DNA from: Jejubacter calystegiae
GTDB lineage: Bacteria; Pseudomonadota; Gammaproteobacteria; Enterobacterales; Enterobacteriaceae
Assembly (NCBI RefSeq): GCF_005671395.1
Contig: NZ_CP040428.1
Coordinates: 1,302,001 to 1,366,000, forward strand
Reading direction: 5' to 3'
DNA length: 64,000 nucleotides
Shown: positions 48,448 to 59,771 of the stretch, piece after piece
Numbering within the stretch: position 1 is the stretch's first letter
Layout of the letters: each line of letters opens with the position of its first letter
Program-made: the position numbers and the translations under genes
Notes under the pieces: model-generated
What the model saw: the letters and a program-made list of their open reading frames with translations, nothing else
The model's database searches: none
Told to the model about the DNA's origin: nothing

Positions 48448-49752
48448 ATGTCTGAATTACTGACCCATCCGCTGTTCTGGCCGACCCTGGTGATTACCGT
48501 TACGTTGATTCTGTGGGCAACGTCGGCGCTGCCGGAGTTCCTGACGGCGCTGCTGTTTTTTGCCGTCGCTATGATGGGTCATATCGTGCCTGCGCAAACG
48601 CTGTTTAGCGGTTTTGCCTCCTCTGCGTTCTGGCTGGTGTTTAGCGGATTTGTACTGGGGGTCGCCATTCGCAAGACCGGGCTGGCCGACCGGGCCGCCG
48701 CCGTGATTTCGGCGCGCCTGACCGGCAGCTGGTGGCAACTGGTGGCGAGCGTGGTATTGCTGAGTTATGCGCTGGCTTTTGTGATGCCTTCCAATATGGG
48801 GCGTATCGCGCTGCTGATGCCGGTGGTGGGCGCTATGGCGAAGCGGGTAGGGATTATGGAAGGCAGTCGCGGCTGGTTTGGTCTGGCGCTGGCGGTAGGG
48901 TTTGGTACTTTCCAACTTTCCGCCACCATCTTGCCTGCCAATGTGCCCAACCTGGTGATGAGCGGGGCGACGGAAGGCGCCTACGGCATCCATCTGAACT
49001 ATCTGCCTTATCTGTTGCTGCACACCCCTGTGCTGGGCATCCTGAAGGGGATCGTATTAATCGCCCTGATTAGCTGGTTGTTTCCGGGCACACCGCAGCT
49101 TCCCCGTGAACCGATGCAGTCAGAGCCCTTTAGCATGGCGGAAAAGCGCTTAGCCGTGCTGCTGGCGATAGTTCTGGGACTATGGGTGAGCGAAAGCTGG
49201 CACGGCATCGGCCCGGCATGGATTGGGCTGGCTGCCGCCTGTGTGACCCTGCTACCACGGGTAGGTTTTATTAACGGTGAGGAGTTTGCCAAAGGCGTGA
49301 ATATGCGCACCTGCATCTACGTGGCGGGCATTCTGGGGCTGGCAGCGGCGGTAACGCAAAGCGGACTGGGAGATGCGGTTGGCGCCTGGTTGATGGAGGT
49401 GATGCCGCTGGATCCCGGGCGGCCCTTTACCAGCTTCGCGGCGCTAACCGGGATCACCACGGCGCTGAATTTTATTATGACCGCCAACGGTGTACCGGCG
49501 CTGTACACTACGCTTGCCCAGAGCTTTTCCGGCGCAACCGGCTTTCCGTTGCTGTCGGTGATTATGATTCAGGTGCTGGGTTATTCCACGCCGCTGCTGC
49601 CGTATCAGGCATCGCCCATTGTGGTGGCGATGGCGCTGGGCAGAGTCCCGGCGCGTCAGGGCATCAAGCTTTGTCTGGCGCTGGCGCTGGTGACTTTCCT
49701 TGTTCTGCTGCCGCTCAATTACGGCTGGTTTCTGGTGTTGCACCAGCTATAA
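48448..49752 (+). CDS. SLC13/DASS-type membrane carrier
   Basis: A 434-residue protein with 10-12 membrane segments, similar to the anion-symporter (DASS/ArsB-like) superfamily. GFASSAFWLVFSGFVLGVAIRKTG and AFVMPSNMGRIALLMPVV (SNM motif) plus MTANGVPALYT suit that family. It is second-last in the salvage cluster, so it could carry a related acid or exporter substrate. The ATG at 48448 is preceded by GGAG; an earlier TTG is less likely. A terminator follows. Confidence 0.78.
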   Translation: MSELLTHPLFWPTLVITVTLILWATSALPEFLTALLFFAVAMMGHIVPAQTLFSGFASSAFWLVFSGFVLGVAIRKTGLADRAAAVISARLTGSWWQLVASVVLLSYALAFVMPSNMGRIALLMPVVGAMAKRVGIMEGSRGWFGLALAVGFGTFQLSATILPANVPNLVMSGATEGAYGIHLNYLPYLLLHTPVLGILKGIVLIALISWLFPGTPQLPREPMQSEPFSMAEKRLAVLLAIVLGLWVSESWHGIGPAWIGLAAACVTLLPRVGFINGEEFAKGVNMRTCIYVAGILGLAAAVTQSGLGDAVGAWLMEVMPLDPGRPFTSFAALTGITTALNFIMTANGVPALYTTLAQSFSGATGFPLLSVIMIQVLGYSTPLLPYQASPIVVAMALGRVPARQGIKLCLALALVTFLVLLPLNYGWFLVLHQL

Positions 49753-49777
49753 AAAAACCCGCCAGCGACGGGTTTTT
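49753..49777. terminator. Bidirectional terminator between the carrier and tpiA
   Basis: AAAAACCCG-CCAGCGA-CGGGTTTTT gives a T run on both strands and serves both convergent genes. Confidence 0.85.
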
Positions 49778-49797
49778 ATCGTTCAGTCAGCGAGCAA

Positions 49798-50565
49798 TCA
49801 GGCTTTTTTCGCTGCTGCCGCGGCTTTAACGATGGTCGCGAAAGCGTCGGCTTTCAGAGAAGCACCGCCGACCAGCGCGCCGTCGATATCCGGCTGGCTG
49901 AACAGTTCTGCGGCGTTCTTATCGTTAACGGAACCGCCGTACTGAATGATGACCTGCTCGGCCACTTTCGCGTCGGCTTTCGCGATGTGATCGCGAATAA
50001 ATTTGTGTACCGCCTGAGCCTGAGCCGGGGTAGCGGATTTGCCGGTGCCGATGGCCCATACCGGCTCATAAGCGATAACCACGCCTTCAAAGGCAGCGGC
50101 GCCCTGGGTTTTCAGCACGGCGTCGATCTGGCGAGCGCAGACTTCTTCGGTTTTACCCGCTTCATTTTCTGCTTCGGTTTCGCCGATGCACAGAACCGGG
50201 GTCAGACCCTGTTCTTTCAGTACCGCAAATTTTTTGGCGATAAACTCATCGGATTCTTTGTGATAAGTACGACGCTCGGAGTGGCCGATAATGATGTACT
50301 TCGCGCCGACATCTTTCAGCATTTCGGCGGAGGTTTCACCGGTGAAGGCGCCGGAGAGGTTAACGTCGACGTTCTGGGCGCCGAGCTGAATGTGGCTGCC
50401 GCCAGCGACATTGCGGGCCATATCCAGATACAGATCCGGCGGCGCGATGGCAACGCCGCAACCGTCTACGGCCGACAGCTCTTTGCGCAGGTTGGTGACA
50501 AGCTCGTTAACCATATGGCGGCTGCCGTTCAGTTTCCAGTTACCCATCACTAATGGATGTCGCAT
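49798..50565 (-). CDS. tpiA: Triosephosphate isomerase
   Basis: A 255-residue TIM-barrel enzyme that interconverts dihydroxyacetone phosphate and glyceraldehyde 3-phosphate. GNWKLNGS holds Lys, IIGHSERR holds His95, and [14 protein letters not shown] holds Glu167 with the flexible loop. Start at MRHPLVMG with CTGGAGAATAAAA upstream. Length equals that of E. coli. Confidence 0.98.
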   Translation of the reverse strand: MRHPLVMGNWKLNGSRHMVNELVTNLRKELSAVDGCGVAIAPPDLYLDMARNVAGGSHIQLGAQNVDVNLSGAFTGETSAEMLKDVGAKYIIIGHSERRTYHKESDEFIAKKFAVLKEQGLTPVLCIGETEAENEAGKTEEVCARQIDAVLKTQGAAAFEGVVIAYEPVWAIGTGKSATPAQAQAVHKFIRDHIAKADAKVAEQVIIQYGGSVNDKNAAELFSQPDIDGALVGGASLKADAFATIVKAAAAAKKA

Positions 50566-50668
50566 TTTTATTCTCCAGGTAATAAAGATAAGACAGGCTG
50601 CCGGGCAGGCAGCCCAGGTTGAGAAACAGTATAGAGACTCTGGGCCGGAAAGGCCTGGCTTTTTATCA

Positions 50669-51262
50669 TTATTGCGCGATTGTCTCACCGGATAGCGTAA
50701 GCTTAATCGGTTCAACGGCGAAAGTTAGCCCTTTTTCGCCGTTGTCCGCGACAACATAGCGCACGGCGCCTTCACTCCATGCATAGTAGATTTTGTCTTT
50801 CCCTTCTTTGAGCAGCCTGTCCAGACGGGACCGGCTCTGCTGTGGAGTAATACCAGGGGTAAAGACCCGCAACACCGCGCTCATCCAGACCTTTGCCTTC
50901 TCTTTTGCTGCCTTTTGTTCGGGGCCCTGAATGGGTAGCCAGGTAATCTGCATACTTTTGATTTTCAGGGTACCTCGCTCCAGGGCGCTGGAGGCATAGA
51001 GATTTTCGTTGATCTTACTGGCGGCCCGGGTCACCCGGGCGGCATCTGGCGCGCTGTCGATGGCGCGGAACTCGTTGATCTTAAGCGAGGGGTTTTCCTG
51101 ATTAAATTTTTCCCGGAACTGGGTGATATTCAGTTCGAACGCGGGGGCGCCCGGCAGTAGATAAGGGGCGACCGGTCCGGGAGAAGCCGCAGGCTCGTCA
51201 GCCAGACTGACGGCCGGAAACAGGGCTATAAGCAGAAAGGTGAAGGTACGGATGTTCATCAT
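50669..51262 (-). CDS. yiiQ: Periplasmic DUF1454 protein YiiQ
   Basis: A 197-residue protein with a signal peptide ([20 protein letters not shown]). The DUF1454 core matches E. coli Yii[35 protein letters not shown] and [20 protein letters not shown]. The function is unknown. Two ATGs in a row (51262, 51259) could start it; no strong ribosome site is seen. Confidence 0.9.
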   Translation of the reverse strand: MMNIRTFTFLLIALFPAVSLADEPAASPGPVAPYLLPGAPAFELNITQFREKFNQENPSLKINEFRAIDSAPDAARVTRAASKINENLYASSALERGTLKIKSMQITWLPIQGPEQKAAKEKAKVWMSAVLRVFTPGITPQQSRSRLDRLLKEGKDKIYYAWSEGAVRYVVADNGEKGLTFAVEPIKLTLSGETIAQ

Positions 51263-51370
51263 ATTGTTTTTATCTTGTCCCATTACCGGGATTAAATCGG
51301 TATCGGAGCATCTTGTCAAAAGCCATTACAGGTTAAACTAACGGCTGAAGCAATGACCTGGGAAGTGATG

Positions 51371-51790
51371 ATGACCATACAGCAGTGGCTGTTTTCTGTT
51401 AAGGGGCGTATTGGGCGCCGGGAGTTCTGGATCTGGATGGCGATATGGCTGTGCGCCATGGCGCTGCTGTTTACGCTGGCAGGCAGCGACTGGCTCAGCC
51501 TGCAGAGTGCCGCCTTTATTCTGGTTTGTCTGCTGTGGCCTACTGCTGCCGTGGTGGTGAAACGTTTGCACGATCGAGGGAAGTCCGGCGCCTGGGCGCT
51601 GCTGTTGATTCTGTCCTGGATGCTGATGGCCGGGAACTGGGAGATGCTGGCCGGTATCTGGCAGTGGGCGCTGGGGCGCTTTATGCCTACGCTGATTATG
51701 GTAATGATGCTGATAGAACTGGGCGCTTTTGAGGGAAAACCGGGCGGGAACAAGTACGGCGATGAAGCCCGCCCGGTAAAGTTTCGCTAA
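51371..51790 (+). CDS. yiiR: DUF805 membrane protein YiiR
   Basis: A protein of about 139 residues with four membrane segments. The N-terminus MTIQQWLFSVKGRIGRREFWIW and VVVKRLHDRGKSGAWALLL are DUF805 hallmarks. Three in-frame ATGs exist (51353, 51368, 51371); the last has GGAAG at the best distance. Its position between yiiQ and fpr matches E. coli. Function unknown. Confidence 0.87.
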   Translation: MTIQQWLFSVKGRIGRREFWIWMAIWLCAMALLFTLAGSDWLSLQSAAFILVCLLWPTAAVVVKRLHDRGKSGAWALLLILSWMLMAGNWEMLAGIWQWALGRFMPTLIMVMMLIELGAFEGKPGGNKYGDEARPVKFR

Positions 51791-51792
51791 GG

Positions 51793-52539
51793 CTACCAGT
51801 AGAGTTCGGCGGTGATATGGCCGGGGCGACGACGCAGATGTTTGGCCATCTGGCGCGTCTCTTTCAGAAGCTGGGTGGTGTCGCGCACCATTTGCGGATT
51901 GCCGCACAGCATGACGTGGCTGGTCCCGGGCGTCATGCTAAGGCCGACGCTGGCTTCCAGCTCGCCGCTGTTAATCAATGCCGGAATACGGCCGTGGAGC
52001 GCCCCGGGGGCGATTTCGCGGCTGATGACTGTCTGGATACGCAATTTGCCTTCATAGCGCGCCTCCAGTTCCTGCATCAGTGGCAGATAGCTGAGATCGT
52101 CTGCGTAACGCACGGCGTGTACCAGCACGATCTCCTGGAAGCGCGCCAGATAGTCACCCTGTTGCAGAATGGAAAGATAGGGGCCGATAGCGGTGCCCGT
52201 TGAAAGCATCCACAGGGTTTGACAGTCGGGCACTTCCTCCAGCACGAAGAATCCCGCGCCGTCCTTTACCAGCAGGATCTCATCGCCGGGCTTCATCGCG
52301 TGCAGGCGTGGGCTCAGCTTACCTTCCGGCACTTCCACCAGGTAAAATTCCAGATCCGGGCTGGCGGGCGCATTCACGTATGAGTAGGCGCGCTGCACCC
52401 GCTCGCCGTCAATTTCCAGTCCCAGCTTGGTGAACTGCCCCGCGGTAAAGGGGGCGATGGGGGCATGGACGGTCAGACTGAAAAGCGCGTCCGTCCAGTG
52501 CTGGATTTTTGTGACCTTACCGGTAATCCAATCTGCCAT
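51793..52539 (-). CDS. fpr: Ferredoxin/flavodoxin-NADP+ reductase
   Basis: A 248-residue FAD enzyme that passes electrons from NADPH to flavodoxin or ferredoxin. QRAYSYVNAP binds FAD, LSTGTAIGPYLSIL binds NADP, and the C-terminal HITAELYW with a terminal Trp stacks on FAD. In E. coli it is part of the SoxRS regulon; no clear soxbox was identified in the 103-bp upstream space. Confidence 0.97.
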   Translation of the reverse strand: MADWITGKVTKIQHWTDALFSLTVHAPIAPFTAGQFTKLGLEIDGERVQRAYSYVNAPASPDLEFYLVEVPEGKLSPRLHAMKPGDEILLVKDGAGFFVLEEVPDCQTLWMLSTGTAIGPYLSILQQGDYLARFQEIVLVHAVRYADDLSYLPLMQELEARYEGKLRIQTVISREIAPGALHGRIPALINSGELEASVGLSMTPGTSHVMLCGNPQMVRDTTQLLKETRQMAKHLRRRPGHITAELYW

Positions 52540-52642
52540 TGTGCGCTCCTGTTACTGATTCTGCTGTGGTTATCTTCGCAGGGATCGATAACGCTTTTCC
52601 AGCCCGTGGGGGCTGGAAAGCTCTATCGGACAAACGCGGCCA

Positions 52643-53653
52643 TTACAGGATATGTTCCTGCACGCCGGGGTCTTTGCGGTCCAGATAGTGGATGGATTTT
52701 ATGCGGCGAATGGTGCGGGATTTACCGCGGATCAGCAGGGTTTCTGTGGTGGCCATATTGCCCTTGCGGGTGATACCGTCCAGCAGATCGCCTTTGGTAA
52801 TGCCGGTGGCGGAGAAGATGACGTTATCGCTGCGCGCCATTTCATCCAGCTTCAGCACTTTACCGGGCGTAATGCCCATTTGCTGACAGCGGGCTATTTC
52901 CTGTTCGCCGATACGGCGGTTCTCTTCGCTGTCGCCTTTGACCTCATGACGGGCCAGCAGGCGTCCCTGCATATCGCCATCCAGCGCGCGGATCACGGCA
53001 GCGGAAACCACCCCTTCCGGCGCGCCGCCAATGCCGTAAAGCACGTCCACTTCGCTATCCGGCATACAGGTCAGAATAGAGGCTGCCACGTCGCCGTCCG
53101 GAATCGCGAAGACCCGCACACCCAGTTCCTGTAATGCTTTGATGGCCGCGTCATGGCGCGGTTTGGCGAGAATAGTGACGGTCAGTTCCGACAGCGGTTT
53201 ATCGAGAGCGGCGGCGATACGCTTCAGGTTTTCCGTCAGCGGCAGATTCAGATCGATGGCGCCGTGGGCCCCCGGTCCGACGATCAGCTTTTCCATGTAC
53301 ATATCCGGCGCGTTCAGGAAGCAGCCTTCGTCGCCTACCGCCAGTACGGCCAGCGCGTTAGCCTGCCCCATAGCGGTCATGCGGGTGCCTTCGATAGGAT
53401 CCACGGCGATATCCACCGCATCGCCCTGACCGGTACCGACCTGCTCGCCGATGTAGAGCATGGGGGCTTCATCGATCTCGCCTTCGCCGATCACGATAGT
53501 GCCGTTGATATTGACCTGGTTGAGCATAATGCGCATGGCATTGACCGCTGCGCCGTCCGCGGTGTTTTTATCGCCGCGACCCAGCCACTTGTAGCCGGCC
53601 AGAGCGGCGGCTTCGGTCACGCGGGAAAATTCGATGGCAAGTTCTCGTCTCAT
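52643..53653 (-). CDS. glpX: Fructose-1,6-bisphosphatase class II
   Basis: A 336-residue Mn-dependent phosphatase (GlpX) of gluconeogenesis. Metal ligands include Asp33, Glu57 and the DPIEGTR segment (Asp85, Glu88 type). It ends HYLDRKDPGVQEHIL as in E. coli. Last gene of glpFKX, 103 bases after glpK. Confidence 0.97.
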   Translation of the reverse strand: MRRELAIEFSRVTEAAALAGYKWLGRGDKNTADGAAVNAMRIMLNQVNINGTIVIGEGEIDEAPMLYIGEQVGTGQGDAVDIAVDPIEGTRMTAMGQANALAVLAVGDEGCFLNAPDMYMEKLIVGPGAHGAIDLNLPLTENLKRIAAALDKPLSELTVTILAKPRHDAAIKALQELGVRVFAIPDGDVAASILTCMPDSEVDVLYGIGGAPEGVVSAAVIRALDGDMQGRLLARHEVKGDSEENRRIGEQEIARCQQMGITPGKVLKLDEMARSDNVIFSATGITKGDLLDGITRKGNMATTETLLIRGKSRTIRRIKSIHYLDRKDPGVQEHIL

Positions 53654-53756
53654 TGCTGACTCATAACGGGTTTAGGTGCGCTCGAGTTTAGCACAGGGGG
53701 GAGAGGGGCGTTATTGAGGGAGATTAACCGGGCGGAAGTCTCCGCCCGGCAGGGGG

Positions 53757-55286
<1,530 letters not shown>

Positions 55287-56138
55287 TTACAGCGGTGCAT
55301 TGTGGTGCTTAGTGACGTCCGCGGCGCGTTTGGTCCCGGTCTGGGGCTTCATATTCGCCGGCAGATAGTTTGCCACACCTTTACGATAGACAAATGCGCC
55401 CAGCAGTGCCCCAACCACAGGCGCTAAAAGCGGCACCAGGAAGTAGGGGATGGACAACCCGCCGGTAAAGGCGACGTCACCCCAGCCTGCCAGCCAGGCC
55501 AGCGCCTTTGGACCGATATCACGGGCCGGGTTCATGGCGAAGCCGGTCAGCGGCCCCATCGAGGCGCCGAGTAGGGCGATCAACAGGCCAATTAACAACG
55601 GCGCCAGCGGGCCGCGAGGCAGACCGTTGTCATCGTCATTCAGCGCCAGAATCAGCCCCATCAACACGGCGGTAATGGTCACCTCTACGGCGAAGGCCTG
55701 CCAGAAGTTAATATGGGAGTTCGGGTATGTCGAGAAAATACCGGCCAGCTCCAGACTCTGGACACTGCCGCGCACCATTTGGTGCGTCTGCTCGTAATCG
55801 AAAAACAGGTTGTAGTAGAGCCCGTAAACCAGGGCGGCGGCACAGAATGCGCCGAGGAACTGGGCGATAATGTAGGGGACAACCTTACGGCTGTCGAAAC
55901 CGGCGAACAGACACAGGGCAATAGTGACCGCAGGGTTCAGATGGGCACCGGAAACGCCGGCGGTCAGATAGATGGCCATCGCCACGCCCAGACCCCAGAT
56001 GATGCTGATTTCCCACTGGCCGAAGCTGGCGCCGGCGATTTTAAGCCCGGCGACGCAGCCTACGCCGAAGAAGATAAGCAGCCCGGTGCCCAGAAACTCC
56101 GCGATGCACTGGCCTTTTAAGGTAGATGTTTGACTCAT
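55287..56138 (-). CDS. glpF: Glycerol uptake facilitator (aquaglyceroporin)
   Basis: A 283-residue channel with six membrane segments and two re-entrant loops. Both NPA motifs are present: SGAHLNPAVTIA and AMNPARDIGP. It lets glycerol diffuse in so that GlpK can trap it. First gene of the glpFKX operon. Confidence 0.98.
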   Translation of the reverse strand: MSQTSTLKGQCIAEFLGTGLLIFFGVGCVAGLKIAGASFGQWEISIIWGLGVAMAIYLTAGVSGAHLNPAVTIALCLFAGFDSRKVVPYIIAQFLGAFCAAALVYGLYYNLFFDYEQTHQMVRGSVQSLELAGIFSTYPNSHINFWQAFAVEVTITAVLMGLILALNDDDNGLPRGPLAPLLIGLLIALLGASMGPLTGFAMNPARDIGPKALAWLAGWGDVAFTGGLSIPYFLVPLLAPVVGALLGAFVYRKGVANYLPANMKPQTGTKRAADVTKHHNAPL

Positions 56139-56222
56139 AAGCAGGGTCCTGAAGACAAAGAGAAGATACTTGTTATCGTCAGAAGCGTGTCTGCTCCGTC
56201 AGTACGCCTCTCGTACTGTTAA

Positions 56223-56240
56223 TTTATCGTTAACGAACAG
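56223..56240 (-). promoter_or_regulatory. GlpR operator candidate of glpF
   Basis: On the minus strand the sequence reads CTGTTCGTTAACGATAAA; TGTTCGTTAACGA matches the GlpR consensus TGTTCGWTAWCGAACA over its left 13 positions. It lies 85 bases before glpF, where E. coli has GlpR sites that repress the operon without glycerol 3-phosphate. Confidence 0.65.
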
Positions 56241-56306
56241 AAACGAGAAATTTCGAAATTGAAATATGTGTGTTGCGTCAAAAAAATGAGCGTTTACGCG
56301 CCATTT

Positions 56307-56315
56307 TGTGGATAA
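56307..56315. other. Single DnaA-box sequence
   Basis: TGTGGATAA is the complement of TTATCCACA, the strongest DnaA box. It stands alone, so it is not an origin; it might titrate DnaA or occur by chance. Confidence 0.4.
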
Positions 56316-56578
56316 AAACGCGCCTTCACGAAGCGGATGTGCGCAAAACACCGTCCATATTTGTTAACAAACTACCCTGGCGGAGCCGCGAAGGCTTTCG
56401 GCATAAACTGAAAAGTGTCGCAAAGCGTAAACTGCATGGCGCGCTGCTGGACACCGCCTGCCGCGCTCCATACAATCGGACTATCGCGTATGCGCACGTG
56501 TTAATTAAGGCGTCGCCGGTATTCGGGAGCGGATATGGCTATCCATCAACGCCTTGCAAATTCAGGAGAGATTTGACG

Positions 56579-56821
56579 ATGTCATTTGAAGTGTTTGAGA
56601 AACTGGAAGCGAAGGTTCAGCAGGCGATTGATACCATCACCCTGCTGCAAATGGAAATCGAAGAGCTGAAAGAGAAAAACAGCAGCCTTTCTCAGGAAGT
56701 TCAGCAGGCCCAGGGCAACCGTGAAGCGCTGGAACAGGAAAACGCGCAGCTGAAAGAACAGCAGACCGTCTGGCAGGACCGCCTGCAGTCGCTGCTGGGC
56801 AAAATGGAAGAAGTGAACTGA
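56579..56821 (+). CDS. zapB: Cell division factor ZapB
   Basis: An 80-residue antiparallel coiled-coil protein beginning [14 protein letters not shown]. It joins ZapA at the Z-ring and helps link it to MatP and the terminus. Heptad-like Leu/Ile spacing covers nearly the whole chain. The start at MSFEV is chosen by comparison; GGAGAG lies upstream. It faces rraA. Confidence 0.97.
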   Translation: MSFEVFEKLEAKVQQAIDTITLLQMEIEELKEKNSSLSQEVQQAQGNREALEQENAQLKEQQTVWQDRLQSLLGKMEEVN

Positions 56822-56831
56822 GAGAACAGGT

Positions 56832-56849
56832 AGCGCCCGTCAGGGCGCT
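56832..56849. terminator. Hairpin between zapB and rraA
   Basis: AGCGCCC-GTCA-GGGCGCT is a 7-bp stem in the gap between convergent genes, 10 bases after the zapB stop. The T tail is short. Confidence 0.55.
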
Positions 56850-56866
56850 TCTGCGTGACCGCTGGC

Positions 56867-57352
56867 TTATTCGATATCCAGCGGATCTTCCGAAAGGATG
56901 ATGCCGGTGTTGTCGGCATAGAGGTGGTCGCCAGAAAAGAAGGTTACTCCGCCAAAATTGACGCGCAGATCGCTTTCGCCAGTGCCTTCACCTGCGGCGC
57001 CGACCGGAATAGCCGCCATGGCCTGGATACCGATATCCAGCTCTTCCAGATCGTCTACCTGGCGTACCGCGCCATAGCAAACAATACCTTCCCACTCGTT
57101 TTGAACCGCCAGACGCGCCAGATCGGCATCAATCAGCGCACGACGTACTGAGCCGCCGCCGTCAATAACCAGCACGCGGCCACGACCGTTTTCTTCGAGC
57201 AGGTCGTACAGCAGCCCATTGTCTTCAAAACATTTTACCGTGATGATCTGTCCGCCAAACGACGCCCGCCCACCAAAATTGGAGAACAGGGGTTCAACGA
57301 CGTTGACATCTTCCTGGTAGATGTCGCAAAGCTCGGAAGTATCGTATTTCAT
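56867..57352 (-). CDS. rraA: Regulator of ribonuclease activity A
   Basis: A 161-residue trimeric protein that binds the C-terminal half of RNase E and slows its activity. It starts [13 protein letters not shown] and contains [22 protein letters not shown], the fold once mistaken for a menaquinone methyltransferase. Downstream of menA on the same strand, 69 bases apart. Confidence 0.97.
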   Translation of the reverse strand: MKYDTSELCDIYQEDVNVVEPLFSNFGGRASFGGQIITVKCFEDNGLLYDLLEENGRGRVLVIDGGGSVRRALIDADLARLAVQNEWEGIVCYGAVRQVDDLEELDIGIQAMAAIPVGAAGEGTGESDLRVNFGGVTFFSGDHLYADNTGIILSEDPLDIE

Positions 57353-57421
57353 AGGCTGACTATTTTTCGTTGCTGGCGGAGTTGTCAGTATATCCCTTAA
57401 CGTTCACTGTTGGCAAAATCA

Positions 57422-58357
57422 TCAATGGAGAGCCGGGACCTGGCTCAGTATCACACCAAGCGCAAACAGCAGATTTGTTAACAGCGCACCTTTCACCGTG
57501 CGCTCCAGCATCGGACGAATAGCCACCGGATCCCGCTCGCGGATAACATAGCGCGCCTGACGGATAAGTAGCGGCGCCGCCAGCACGAACAGCCAGCCCC
57601 ACAGGCTGTGCAGCCACAGCAGATTGAACAGCGCCAGGCAGAGCAGGGCGCCCATCAGTAGCCCGGCGTGGTAACGACGCGCCAGTACCGGCCCCAGCCT
57701 GACGGCCAGGGTGTTCTTACCGTTTTCCCGATCGCTGTCGATATCGCGCAGATTATTGATATTGAGCACAGCGGTTGCCAACAGGCCGCTGGCTGTGGCG
57801 GGCAGGAAGACAGAGAAGGTCAGCGAGTGGGACTGCAGATACCAGCTTCCCACTACGCTCAGCCAGCCAAAGAAAATCAGCACCGAAATATCGCCCAGCC
57901 CCATATAGCCATAGGGTCGGGTGCCTACAGTGTAGGTAATGGCGGCGATAATCGACAACAGACCCAACAACAGGAAGCCCAGCACGTCCGCCAGACTGTG
58001 GCAGGCTACGCTTACCAGCGCCAGACCTGACAGACAGATCAGCACTACGGTAATGATTAGCGCGACTTTCATCTGCTGCTGGGTGATAACGCCTTTTTGC
58101 ATACCGCGCAGCGGCCCGATACGATCCGGTTTGTCGCTGCCTTTTTCCGCGTCGCCATAATCGTTAGCAAGGTTGGAAAGGATCTGCAGCAGCCCTGCGG
58201 TCAGTAGCGCCAGCAGGGTCACGGCAGGATCGAAAACGCCCTGCCACCAGGCCAGGGAGGCGCCCACGACAATAGAGGCGAAGGCCAGGGGAAGAGTGCG
58301 CGGGCGCAGACTTTCCAGCCAGGCGCGGGTACGGCTTATCGGTTGAGGTTCGGTCAT
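57422..58357 (-). CDS. menA: 1,4-dihydroxy-2-naphthoate octaprenyltransferase
   Basis: A 311-residue UbiA-family membrane enzyme that prenylates 1,4-dihydroxy-2-naphthoate in menaquinone synthesis. The two Asp-rich motifs are NDYGDAEKGSDKPDR and NLRDIDSDRENGKNT. Eight or nine membrane segments are expected. The start at MTEPQPIS follows E. coli; an upstream TTG is possible. Confidence 0.97.
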   Translation of the reverse strand: MTEPQPISRTRAWLESLRPRTLPLAFASIVVGASLAWWQGVFDPAVTLLALLTAGLLQILSNLANDYGDAEKGSDKPDRIGPLRGMQKGVITQQQMKVALIITVVLICLSGLALVSVACHSLADVLGFLLLGLLSIIAAITYTVGTRPYGYMGLGDISVLIFFGWLSVVGSWYLQSHSLTFSVFLPATASGLLATAVLNINNLRDIDSDRENGKNTLAVRLGPVLARRYHAGLLMGALLCLALFNLLWLHSLWGWLFVLAAPLLIRQARYVIRERDPVAIRPMLERTVKGALLTNLLFALGVILSQVPALH

Positions 58358-58430
58358 GATTCTCGTCGGCAATAAAAAATGGGGGCTGATATAGCCCCCA
58401 TCAAGTGTGATGAAAATGCTCTGAGCGGGA

Positions 58431-59762
58431 TTATAGGATAAAACGGCTCAGATCTTCATCTGCCACCAACTCATCAAGGTGTTTGCTGACATATTCCGCA
58501 TCGATGGTGATGGTCTGACCGTTGAGATCGCTGGCTTCAAAGGAGATGTCTTCCACCAGACGCTCCAGCACCGTATGCAGACGACGTGCGCCGATGTTTT
58601 CCGCGCTTTCGTTAACCTGCCAGGCCGCTTTCGCGATATGGCGGATGCCATCTTCGGTAAATTCGATATTCACCCCTTCGGTCTCCATCAGCGCCTTGTA
58701 CTGCACGGTAATTGAGGCACTTGGTTCGGTCAGAATGCGCTCGAAGTCATCGGTGGTCAGCGCCTGCAGTTCAACGCGAATCGGCAGACGGCCCTGAAGT
58801 TCCGGAATCAGATCGGAAGGACTGGCGACCTGGAAAGCGCCGGAGGCGATGAACAGGATGTGGTCGGTTTTCACCATACCGTGCTTGGTCGAAACGGTGC
58901 AGCCTTCCACCAGCGGTAGCAGGTCGCGCTGTACCCCTTCACGGGAGACATCCGGGCCGGAAGCGTTGCCGCGCTTACAGATTTTATCGATCTCATCGAC
59001 AAACACGATGCCGTGTTGTTCAACGGCGTCGATAGCCTGCTGCTTCAGCTCTTCCGGATTCACCAGTTTGGCGGCTTCTTCTTCAATCAGCAGCTTCATT
59101 GCATCTTTGATTTTCAGCTTGCGCGGTTTCTGCTTCTGACCGCCCAGGTTCTGGAACATAGACTGTAGCTGGCTGGTCATCTCCTCCATTCCAGGGGGAG
59201 CCATAATCTCTACGCCCATGGATGAAGCGGAAAGTTCGATCTCGATCTCTTTGTCGTCCAACTGGCCTTCGCGCAGTTTTTTGCGGAACGACTGGCGCGC
59301 AGCGGAGGGCTCTTGAGCGGCTTCTGCCTGGCCCCAGTTATTCTTCGCCGGCGGAATCAGTACATCGAGAATGCGCTCTTCGGCCAGCTCTTCGGCGCGA
59401 TAGCGATTTTTTTCGATGGACTGCATGCGTACCAGTTTCATCGCTGAATCGGTCAGATCGCGGATAATTGAGTCCACTTCCTTACCGACATAGCCAACTT
59501 CAGTGAATTTTGTCGCTTCAACCTTGATGAACGGCGCATTAGCCAGCTTCGCCAGACGACGAGCGATTTCAGTTTTACCGACACCGGTCGGGCCGATCAT
59601 CAGAATATTTTTCGGTGTGACTTCATGACGCAGCTCTTCATCAAGCTGCATGCGGCGCCAGCGGTTACGCAGCGCAATAGCGACGGAACGCTTGGCGGCG
59701 TCCTGGCCGATAATATGTTTGTTCAGTTCGCTGACGATTTCGCGTGGGGTCATTTCAGACAT
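58431..59762 (-). CDS. hslU: ATP-dependent protease ATPase subunit HslU
   Basis: A 443-residue AAA+ unfoldase that feeds substrates such as SulA to Hsl[14 protein letters not shown] is the Walker A (about residues 57-65), [10 protein letters not shown] the Walker B, and the C-terminal LSRFIL docks into HslV. The I domain (about 110-240) is intact. Overlaps nothing; 9 bases after hslV. Confidence 0.98.
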   Translation of the reverse strand: MSEMTPREIVSELNKHIIGQDAAKRSVAIALRNRWRRMQLDEELRHEVTPKNILMIGPTGVGKTEIARRLAKLANAPFIKVEATKFTEVGYVGKEVDSIIRDLTDSAMKLVRMQSIEKNRYRAEELAEERILDVLIPPAKNNWGQAEAAQEPSAARQSFRKKLREGQLDDKEIEIELSASSMGVEIMAPPGMEEMTSQLQSMFQNLGGQKQKPRKLKIKDAMKLLIEEEAAKLVNPEELKQQAIDAVEQHGIVFVDEIDKICKRGNASGPDVSREGVQRDLLPLVEGCTVSTKHGMVKTDHILFIASGAFQVASPSDLIPELQGRLPIRVELQALTTDDFERILTEPSASITVQYKALMETEGVNIEFTEDGIRHIAKAAWQVNESAENIGARRLHTVLERLVEDISFEASDLNGQTITIDAEYVSKHLDELVADEDLSRFIL

Positions 59763-59771
59763 GGGAGATCC

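Larger units (their letters stand above)
56139..56578 (-). other. 440-bp spacer between glpF and zapB
   Basis: This spacer separates the divergent glpF and zapB operons. It holds a GlpR-like operator (56223-56240) and a perfect DnaA-box sequence (56307-56315). An open frame reaches from about 56270 into zapB, but its first hundred residues look like noise and lack a ribosome site, so it is not taken as coding. Confidence 0.7.

Noticed and set aside
52594-52620. Terminator between glpX and fpr
   Set aside because: CTTTTCCAGCCC and GGGCTGGAAAG form a good stem but no T tract follows on either strand; too weak to list as a terminator.
56270-56578. Extended zapB reading frame starting at 56270
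   Set aside because: The extra hundred residues have no ribosome site and no recognisable pattern; ZapB is about 80 residues and starts at MSFEVFEKL.
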